The notes below the pieces were generated by a model. It made no database searches. It was not told the DNA's origin and worked only from the letters and a program-made list of their open reading frames with translations. The translations under genes and the position numbers were made by a program. This document shows, piece by piece, positions 1-4,464 of a DNA stretch of 5,570 bases. The DNA lies in contig JASLIH010000170.1 in assembly GCA_030152105.1 (NCBI GenBank), forward strand, positions 1-5,570, written 5' to 3'. The stretch comes from Actinomycetes bacterium (GTDB taxonomy: Bacteria > Actinomycetota > CALGFH01). How positions within the stretch are numbered: position 1 is the first letter of the stretch; each line of letters starts with the position of its first letter.

Positions 1-998
1 AGCATCGACGCCCAGTCGACGAAGTAGAGCTTGCGCTCCAGGTCGACCCCGAACTGGCGCCGGGCCTCGTCGTCCATCAGGTCCCACTTGTTGGCCAGCA
101 GGACCAGCCCGCAGCCGGCCTCGACCGCCCGGACGGCCACCTTCTGGTCCTGCTCGGCCACGCCCTGGGGCGCCTCGAGCACGAGCAGGGCGACGTCGGC
201 CCGGTCGACCGCCTCGAGGCTGCGGACGAAGGCGAAGTAGTCGGCCCCCTCGGCCTGCTGGAACGAGCGGCGCATGCCGGCGGTGTCGACCAGCCGGTAG
301 CTGCGGCCGTCCCGCTCCACGATCGAGTCGACGGTGTCGCGGGTCGTGCCCGGGGTCGGGTCGACGATGGCCAGGTCCTGGCCGGCCAGCCGGTTGAGCA
401 GGCTGGACTTGCCGACGTTGGGCCGGCCGACGATGGCCAGCGCCGGCACCTCGGGCTCGTCGCCGGCGGCGACCGGGGTGCCGAGCCGCTCGATGACGGC
501 GTCGAGCAGGTCGCCCGATCCCCGGCCGTGGAGGCTGGACACGGCCAGCGGCTCCCCCAGGCCGAGCGACCACAGGTCGGCCACCTGCGGCTCGGCGGCG
601 GCGCTGTCGACCTTGTTGGCCACCAGCAGCACCGGGACCTGGCTGCGCCGCAGGCGGGCGGCCACCGCGGCGTCCTCCTCGGTGATCCCGACGCTGGCGT
701 CGACCACGAACAGCAGGAGGTCGGCGTCGGCCATGGCCCGCTCGGCCTGGGCGACGACGCTGGCCTGGAGCCCGGTCGCCTTGGGCTCCCAGCCGCCGGT
801 GTCGACCAGCTCGAAACGCCGGCCCGACCAGTCGGCCTGGTAGGCCACCCGGTCCCTGGTCACGCCCGGGACCTCCTGGGTGATGGCCGCCCGGCGGCCC
901 AGGATCCGGTTGACCAGGGTCGACTTGCCGACGTTGGGGCGCCCGACCACCGCCACCCTTGGCAGGCGGCCAGCCGGCTCGTCGTCGTGTTGATCCAT
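1..998 (-). CDS. der: Ribosome biogenesis GTPase Der (EngA), 3' end cut by the window edge
   Basis: Der is a tandem-domain GTPase that binds the 50S subunit and helps its late assembly. The visible 332 residues begin MDQHDDEPAGRLPRVAVVGR and contain both G domains. In the first, the P-loop GRPNVGKS is at residues 19-26, the switch sequence PGVTRDR at 44-50, DTGGW at 66-70 and NKVD at 128-131. In the second, GRPNVGKSS is at 191-199, PGTTRD at 216-221, DTAGMRR at 238-244 and NKWD at 303-306. All nucleotide-binding motifs look intact. Family members are about 440 residues, so roughly the last 100 residues, including the C-terminal KH-like domain, lie left of the window. The chosen ATG at 998 is 16 nt past the plsC stop. 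An in-frame ATG at 1022 would add MNRQSDIS and overlap plsC by 8 nt. Neither start has a clear Shine-Dalgarno sequence, and both sit inside a 16-bp repeat array. The identity is very secure; the start is less so. Confidence 0.97.
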   Translation of the reverse strand, partial: MDQHDDEPAGRLPRVAVVGRPNVGKSTLVNRILGRRAAITQEVPGVTRDRVAYQADWSGRRFELVDTGGWEPKATGLQASVVAQAERAMADADLLLFVVDASVGITEEDAAVAARLRRSQVPVLLVANKVDSAAAEPQVADLWSLGLGEPLAVSSLHGRGSGDLLDAVIERLGTPVAAGDEPEVPALAIVGRPNVGKSSLLNRLAGQDLAIVDPTPGTTRDTVDSIVERDGRSYRLVDTAGMRRSFQQAEGADYFAFVRSLEAVDRADVALLVLEAPQGVAEQDQKVAVRAVEAGCGLVLLANKWDLMDDEARRQFGVDLERKLYFVDWASM

Positions 999-1042
999 CG
1001 AGATATCGCTTTGTCTATTCATCGCTCTGTCTATCTATCGCT
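995..1042 (-). repeat. AT-rich island with three 16-bp degenerate repeat units (plsC-der junction)
   Basis: On the minus strand AGCGAT recurs every 16 bp. The units are AGCGATAGATAGACAG (1042-1027), AGCGATGAATAGACAA (1026-1011) and AGCGATATCTCGATGG (1010-995). The first two match at 13 of 16 positions. About 44% of bases are G or C, far below the flanks. The array contains the last plsC codons and stop, and both possible der ATG codons, so it replaces the place where a der ribosome binding site would be expected. Set in the CGAT phase, the units align with those at 4417-4464. Confidence 0.75.
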
Positions 1043-1800
1043 GAAGCGGCGGGAGCGCCGCCGACGGTGGCCAGGAAGGCCTGCAGGCGCTGGCGCAGGA
1101 GCTCGCTGGCGGCTCGGCGGCCGGCCCGGTCGCTGGTCGACGTGGGCAGGTCGATCGCCGGGCCGATCACGATCCTGACCGGCGACGCGAACGGCAGCCA
1201 GCCGAACCGGCGCCGTACCCGCTCGGTGCCGAAGATCGCCACCGGCAGGACCGGGCACCGCTGCCGGACCACGATATAGGCGAGCCCGGGATGGACGGCC
1301 GAGAACCTCCCGTCCCCCCTGGTGCCCTCCGGGAACAGGCCCAGCATGGAGCCCCGGGCCAGCACCGCGTCGGTCCGCCGGAGCGCCTCCCGGTCGATGC
1401 CGCCCCGCCGCACCGGGAACTGCCCGATCCAGCGCATGATCCAGCCGAGCGGCCCCACGAACAGCTCGGCCTTGGCCATGAACGCCACCGGCCGCCGCAG
1501 CGCCGAGGCCAGCAGCACCGGGTCCATGTTGCTGCGGTGGTTCGAGGCCAGGATGACCGGCCCCGTGGCCGGCACGTTGTCCCCGCCCTCGACCCGGATC
1601 CGGAACCAGACCCGCATCAGCGGCTTGACCACCGCCCCGGCGATCAGGAACCCCCGATCCGGGTTCTTGCCCTTCCGCCGCTTCCGCCCTGGGTCCTGCC
1701 CTGGGTCCGTTGCCCCTGGGGCCTCTGGCCCGGCGGCGGGGGTGGTCGGGGCGTCGTCGGCCGGGGCGCGGGGCGCCTCGCGGTGGGGGCCGCCGGTCAT
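1015..1800 (-). CDS. plsC: PlsC-family 1-acyl-sn-glycerol-3-phosphate acyltransferase
   Basis: Predicted 261-residue membrane-associated acyltransferase (LPLAT/AGPAT family). It would transfer an acyl group to lysophosphatidic acid to give phosphatidic acid, the precursor of membrane phospholipids. The four family motifs are visible: the catalytic NHRSNMD (H88 and D93, HX4D), FPVRRGG at 128-134, FPEGTR at 156-161 for glycerol-phosphate binding, and the hydrophobic LPVAIFG at 185-191. The first ~45 residues are a Pro/Ala-rich, probably disordered tail ending in a basic patch (RKRRKGK), followed by a hydrophobic stretch (FLIAGAVVKPLM) that may contact the membrane. The ATG at 1800 overlaps the cmk stop as ATGA, which implies translational coupling; the open frame upstream of it lies inside cmk and is not used. 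The last residues (AIDRQSDE) are encoded by the first two units of an AT-rich 16-bp repeat array, so the natural C-terminus may have been altered by that repeat. The family is certain; the exact acyl acceptor is inferred. Confidence 0.93.
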   Translation of the reverse strand: MTGGPHREAPRAPADDAPTTPAAGPEAPGATDPGQDPGRKRRKGKNPDRGFLIAGAVVKPLMRVWFRIRVEGGDNVPATGPVILASNHRSNMDPVLLASALRRPVAFMAKAELFVGPLGWIMRWIGQFPVRRGGIDREALRRTDAVLARGSMLGLFPEGTRGDGRFSAVHPGLAYIVVRQRCPVLPVAIFGTERVRRRFGWLPFASPVRIVIGPAIDLPTSTSDRAGRRAASELLRQRLQAFLATVGGAPAASAIDRQSDE

Positions 1801-2513
1801 CTCGGGCGGGTGGCTCTGGCCGCTTCGATGAGCTGGAGAAGCTGGTCCACCACCTGGTCGATGGTGCGGGTGGTGGAGTCGATGATCAGGGCGTCGGCGG
1901 CCGGGCGGGTCGGTGACGCGGCCCGCCCGCTGTCGAGGGCGTCGCGGCGGGCCAGGGTCTCGGCGGTCTCGCCGCCGCCCTCGGCGTCGCCCCCGCGCCG
2001 CCGGGCCCGCTCGTGCTCGGCGGCCGTGAGGAACACCTTGACGTCGGCGTCGGGCCACACGACGGTCCCGATGTCACGGCCCTCGACCACGATCCCCCCG
2101 ACCCCGACCAGCGAACGCTGCAGCCCGACCAGCAGCTCGCGGACGGCCGGCACGGCCGCGACCGCCGAGACCGCCGCGTTGACCTCGGGGGTGCGCAGCG
2201 CCTGGCCCGGCTCCACCCCGTCCAGCAGCACCCTGGCCGCACCGGCCCGGCCGGGCGGCAGCTCAACGGTCAGGTCGACCGCCTTGGCCGCGTCGGCGAC
2301 CGCCTCGGGGTCGTCGGCCGGGATCCCCCGCCGCAACAGGGCCAGGGTGAGGGCCCGGTAGGTCGCCCCGGTGTCCAGGTACCGCAGGCCAGCCCGCTCG
2401 GCGACCCGCCGGGCGACGGTGCTCTTGCCCGACCCGGCCGGCCCGTCAATGGCGACGACGACGTCGGCGGTTCCCTCGACGGGCTCGTCCCCGCCCAACC
2501 CGACCACCTTCAC
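1797..2513 (-). CDS. cmk: Cytidylate kinase
   Basis: Cytidylate kinase (about 238 residues) phosphorylates CMP and dCMP with ATP in the cytosol, feeding nucleic acid synthesis and CDP-activated lipid precursors. The P-loop GPAGSGKST is at residues 24-32, LDTGATYRAL at 46-55, and the signature EGRDIGTVVWPDADVKVFLT at 144-163. RRD (189-191) and the SPTRPAADALIIDS segment (200-213) match the usual end of the NMP-binding and lid region. The length is normal for bacterial Cmk. I chose the GTG at 2513 because AGGAGG (2518-2523) lies 4 nt upstream; a second GTG at 2507 would have a 10-nt spacer and is a realistic alternative. The open frame continues to 2723, but that part crosses the duplicated tyrA segment and has no kinase features. 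The stop overlaps the plsC ATG. A 275-bp gap separates cmk from tyrA upstream, the only place in the cluster where a new promoter is easy to imagine. Confidence 0.96.
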   Translation of the reverse strand: MKVVGLGGDEPVEGTADVVVAIDGPAGSGKSTVARRVAERAGLRYLDTGATYRALTLALLRRGIPADDPEAVADAAKAVDLTVELPPGRAGAARVLLDGVEPGQALRTPEVNAAVSAVAAVPAVRELLVGLQRSLVGVGGIVVEGRDIGTVVWPDADVKVFLTAAEHERARRRGGDAEGGGETAETLARRDALDSGRAASPTRPAADALIIDSTTRTIDQVVDQLLQLIEAARATRPR

Positions 2514-2517
2514 CTGG

Positions 2518-2523
2518 CCTCCT
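2518..2523 (-). promoter_or_regulatory. Shine-Dalgarno sequence of cmk
   Basis: The minus strand reads AGGAGG, then CCAG, then GTG. It is the strongest ribosome binding site in the window and fixes the cmk start to the GTG at 2513, or less likely the GTG at 2507. This cuts about 70 codons off the longest open frame. Confidence 0.8.
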
Positions 2524-2578
2524 ACTCGACCGGTGGACCACGCCCGCACAATGCCCGAACCGGGGACATCCGCAGCGC

Positions 2579-2604
2579 AGTCTACCCGCTGCCGGGTCCC
2601 CAAC
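2579..2604 (-). promoter_or_regulatory. Candidate promoter for cmk-plsC-der (weak)
   Basis: On the minus strand TAGACT (2584-2579) fits the TAnnnT form common in actinobacterial -10 elements and lies about 66 nt before the cmk start. A GTTGGG stretch lies roughly 13-16 nt upstream but is a poor -35 match. The support is the position in the one sizeable gap plus the -10-like hexamer; no transcript evidence is available. It could easily be a chance match. Confidence 0.25.
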
Positions 2605-2642
2605 TCGTCCCGCTCCCACCCCTTGCGCCCCGGCCCCGCCCG

Positions 2643-2719
2643 CCGGCGGGTCATTCCCGGCCATCCCATGGCCGGGTCGGAGGAGCGGGGGGCGCGGGCA
2701 GCCCGGGTGGACCTGTTCC
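2643..2719 (+). repeat. 77-bp inverted repeat, intergenic arm (displaced copy of tyrA codons)
   Basis: Base-by-base comparison shows this segment is the exact reverse complement of 3481-3557: 77 of 77 positions match, and paired coordinates always sum to 6200. Identity stops abruptly at both ends. The other arm lies inside tyrA and encodes the conserved HPMAGSE region, so this arm, in the gap between tyrA and cmk, is the displaced copy. Here the plus strand would read the same peptide, but no start or ribosome binding site suggests it is translated. A leftward transcript through the gap would contain 77 nt perfectly complementary to tyrA mRNA. Confidence 0.95.
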
Positions 2720-2742
2720 GCAACCGCCCGCGCCCGCCCGCC

Positions 2743-2763
2743 GCTCAGGGGCGCCGGGTGCCC
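2743..2763 (-). repeat. Short near-copy of the tyrA 3' end
   Basis: This 21-bp stretch nearly matches 2787-2807, which holds the last codons and stop of tyrA. The plus-strand copies begin GCTCAGGGGC and GCTCAGGGGG and differ only in the lengths of two G runs. They are direct repeats 44 bp apart. It looks like a small local duplication, but GC-rich low complexity makes chance more likely than usual. Confidence 0.55.
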
Positions 2764-2771
2764 GCCCGGCG
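2752..2771 (-). terminator. Possible tyrA transcription terminator hairpin
   Basis: CGCCGGG (2752-2758) and CCCGGCG (2765-2771) form a 7-bp all-GC stem with a 6-nt loop, starting about 17 nt after the tyrA stop. There is no following T run, so it is not a standard intrinsic terminator, although GC-rich bacteria sometimes use such hairpins. It may equally be an mRNA 3'-end stabiliser or chance in this sequence. Confidence 0.25.
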
Positions 2772-2788
2772 TGCTCTGCCCTGGTGGC

Positions 2789-3907
2789 TCAGGGGGCGCC
2801 GGTGCCCTCGTGGGCGGGCCAGCCGGCCAGCTCGAGGGCGGCGATGGCGGTGGTGGCGGCGTCGCGGCCCGCGACCCAGATCCGCAGGGCGCCGCTGCCG
2901 CCCTGGAGCTCGTGGTCGATGGCGAGGTCCTCGACGTTGACCCCGGCCGCGCCGAGGGCGTGGAACACGGCGGCAAGGCTGCCCGGGCGGTCCGCGATGT
3001 GGACCACCACCTCGCGCAGGCCCCGCGGGGAGGACCCCGGCTTGGTCGGGATCCGCAGGCGCGCCGCCCGCGCCGCGGCCAGCTCCTCGCGCAGGCCGAC
3101 CCTGTCCCCCTCGGCGATGAGCTTGCGCAGGGCCTCGAGGCGGCTGGTGAGCACATCCAGGGCGGCCACGATGCTGGGGCCGTTGGTGGCGCAGATGTCG
3201 ACCCACAGGTCCGGGTCGCTGGCGGCCACGCGGGTGGTGTCGCGAAAGCCGCTGGCGACCAGGCGGCGCAGGGCCGCCGGCGACTCCACCTGCCCCACCG
3301 CCCCCATGAGTGCGGTGGCGGCCAGCTGCGGCAGGTGGCTGGCGAACGCCGCCACCTGGTCGTGCAGCTCCGGGTCGAGCATGAGGGGCCGGCCGCCGAG
3401 ATCGCGCACGAACGAGGTCAGCCGCCGCAGCGCCTGATGGTCGACATGGGGCGCCGGGGTCAGCACCCAGGCCGCCCCGTGGAACAGGTCCACCCGGGCT
3501 GCCCGCGCCCCCCGCTCCTCCGACCCGGCCATGGGATGGCCGGGAATGACCCGCCGGAGGTTCGCCGACGAACGTTGAAGCTCAGCTAGAAGGTGCAGCT
3601 TGGTGCTGCCGACGTCGGTGAGGACGGCCTCCGGGTTCGCGGCCAGGGCGCGGGCGAGCACACCGGCCAGCGACCGGACCGGCGTCGCGGCCAGGATCAG
3701 GTCGGCGCCCTCGGCCGCCTCCTCGACGGAGCGGGCGCGACTGGTGATCGCCTCCAGCTCGAGGGCGTCCCGCAGCTCCCGCCGGTCGTTGTCCGCCCCC
3801 ACCACCTCGGCGACCCCGGCCGCGCGGGCCGCCAGCCCCACCGACGCGCCCAGCAGGCCGGTGCCGATGATCGCGAGCCGCCGGGGCCATTCCAGCGTCG
3901 ACGTCAT
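2789..3907 (-). CDS. tyrA: Prephenate dehydrogenase with C-terminal ACT domain
   Basis: A 372-residue enzyme predicted to oxidise and decarboxylate prephenate to 4-hydroxyphenylpyruvate, the committed tyrosine step, in the cytosol. The N-terminal Rossmann fold has GTGLLG at residues 15-20, and D39 at the end of the second strand suggests NAD+ rather than NADP+. HPMAGSE (124-130), SHLP (190-193) and ASGFRDTTR (218-226) are the substrate and catalytic motifs, followed by DPDLWVDICATN (231-242). Residues ~297-372 (LREVVVHIADRPGSLAAVF onward) form an ACT domain, which in such proteins usually mediates feedback by tyrosine. The length matches ACT-bearing TyrA such as that of Bacillus. I chose the ATG at 3907, with a weak GAGAAG 7 nt upstream; the open frame beyond it to 4096 is inside aroH. 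Residues 118-142 are encoded by a 77-bp segment whose perfect inverted copy lies downstream. Codons 106-112 are unusually AT-rich for this gene. Confidence 0.96.
   Translation of the reverse strand: MTSTLEWPRRLAIIGTGLLGASVGLAARAAGVAEVVGADNDRRELRDALELEAITSRARSVEEAAEGADLILAATPVRSLAGVLARALAANPEAVLTDVGSTKLHLLAELQRSSANLRRVIPGHPMAGSEERGARAARVDLFHGAAWVLTPAPHVDHQALRRLTSFVRDLGGRPLMLDPELHDQVAAFASHLPQLAATALMGAVGQVESPAALRRLVASGFRDTTRVAASDPDLWVDICATNGPSIVAALDVLTSRLEALRKLIAEGDRVGLREELAAARAARLRIPTKPGSSPRGLREVVVHIADRPGSLAAVFHALGAAGVNVEDLAIDHELQGGSGALRIWVAGRDAATTAIAALELAGWPAHEGTGAP
3481..3557 (-). repeat. 77-bp inverted repeat, arm inside tyrA
   Basis: This arm is the exact reverse complement of 2643-2719. 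It runs from the last base of codon 117 to the first base of codon 143 of tyrA and encodes the conserved prephenate dehydrogenase motif around HPMAGSE, so it is the original copy. The arms are 761 bp apart. Recombination between them would invert the C-terminal two thirds of tyrA and leave a truncated enzyme. Confidence 0.95.
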
Positions 3908-3959
3908 CGGCCGGCTTCTCGGGTCGTCGGCGGCCGCTGGGCTGTCGGTGACATCGGGC

Positions 3960-4388
3960 TCACTCCGGAAGGTCGTCGCGTAGGTGCTTGGCGGCGTGGA
4001 GGTACACGTGACGCAGGCTCGCCCTCGGCAGCGTCGAGTAGCAGTGGACCAGCACCCGGATCGTGTTCGGGTTGCCCCCGACGACGTCGAGCTCACCGGC
4101 GCAGAGCAGGGGGACGTCGCCGAGCCCGAGCTCCCTGGCCGCCAGGGCCGGGAACGCGCTGCGCAGGTCCTTGGTCGAGGTGAAGATGATCGACACCAGC
4201 TGGTCGTGCTCGACCCCGTTGCGCTCGAGCAGCGCCGACAGCAGCTCCCTGGTACGGCTCATCACCGCAGCCGGGGTATCGGCCTCGACCGTGGTCGCCC
4301 CGCGCAGCGCGACCAGCCGTTCCACCAGCCGCTGGTCCGGCCCTTCCAGCCGGTCCACCCGCCGTTCCTCCAGCCGTCCGTCAGTCAT
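3960..4388 (-). CDS. aroH: Monofunctional chorismate mutase, AroH type
   Basis: Chorismate mutase of the AroH class, a trimeric pseudo-alpha/beta barrel that converts chorismate to prephenate, which the downstream tyrA product uses. Every active-site residue known from the Bacillus subtilis enzyme has a counterpart: R29 in RGATTVE (Bs R7), F79 and R85 in the AFPALAARE segment (F57, R63), C96 and E99 in CAGELD (C75, E78), R111 in IRVL (R90) and Y129 in RHVYL (Y108). At 142 residues it is about 20 longer at the N-terminus than typical members. The ATG at 4388 is preceded by GAGGG (4395-4399) with a 6-nt spacer, so I keep it. A GTG at 4325 would give the usual ~121 residues but lacks a well-placed binding site. 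The stop is 52 nt before the tyrA start, fitting an operon. Confidence 0.96.
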   Translation of the reverse strand: MTDGRLEERRVDRLEGPDQRLVERLVALRGATTVEADTPAAVMSRTRELLSALLERNGVEHDQLVSIIFTSTKDLRSAFPALAARELGLGDVPLLCAGELDVVGGNPNTIRVLVHCYSTLPRASLRHVYLHAAKHLRDDLPE

Positions 4389-4394
4389 GGGCGT

Positions 4395-4399
4395 CCCTC
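4395..4399 (-). promoter_or_regulatory. Ribosome binding site of aroH
   Basis: The minus strand has GAGGG followed by ACGCCC and the ATG at 4388. This spacing supports the longer start over the internal GTG at 4325. It lies just downstream of the AT-rich repeat island, so the repeats are in the 5' region of aroH. Confidence 0.55.
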
Positions 4400-4416
4400 G
4401 CCCGCCATTGCTTTAT

Positions 4417-4464
4417 CGATTTAGATACAAGTCGATAGGTAGCTACATCGATAGATGTCTTCAT
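4417..4464 (+). repeat. AT-rich island with three 16-bp degenerate repeat units (rluB-aroH spacer)
   Basis: CGAT recurs at 4417, 4433 and 4449, exactly 16 bp apart. The units are CGATTTAGATACAAGT, CGATAGGTAGCTACAT and CGATAGATGTCTTCAT. About 35% of bases are G or C from 4411 to 4464, against well over 70% around it. An 8-bp palindrome GTAGCTAC is at 4439-4446, and ACATC/GATGT could form a 5-bp stem. The island covers the rluB stop codon (4461-4463) and most of the rluB-aroH spacer. The same family occurs in the opposite orientation at 995-1042. Its function is unknown; AT-rich DNA here could also carry promoter elements for aroH, but no convincing -35/-10 pair was found. Confidence 0.75.

Noticed and set aside
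1801..2058. plsC extended upstream to 2058
   Set aside because: The extension overlaps cmk coding sequence in another frame and is Arg-rich shadow; the ATGA junction at 1800-1797 is the natural start.
2514..2723. cmk starting at 2723, giving 308 residues
   Set aside because: The extra segment is non-kinase sequence crossing the inverted copy of tyrA; the strong AGGAGG just before the GTG at 2513 marks the start.
2013..3437. Long plus-strand open frame of 474 codons, and similar plus-strand frames at 1291-2361 and 2771-3589
   Set aside because: They lie opposite confirmed minus-strand genes, have Pro/Arg/Gly-heavy composition typical of shadows in GC-rich DNA, and contain no recognisable motif.
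3908..4096. tyrA extended upstream to 4096
   Set aside because: The extension lies mostly inside aroH, has no dehydrogenase similarity, and the Rossmann fold begins properly from the ATG at 3907.
4445..4458. Rho-independent terminator after rluB (ACATC GATA GATGT)
   Set aside because: Only a 5-bp AT-rich stem and no T run on the transcribed strand.
4417..4464. CRISPR array
   Set aside because: The units are contiguous, 16 bp long and degenerate; there are no constant repeats separated by unique spacers and no cas genes.
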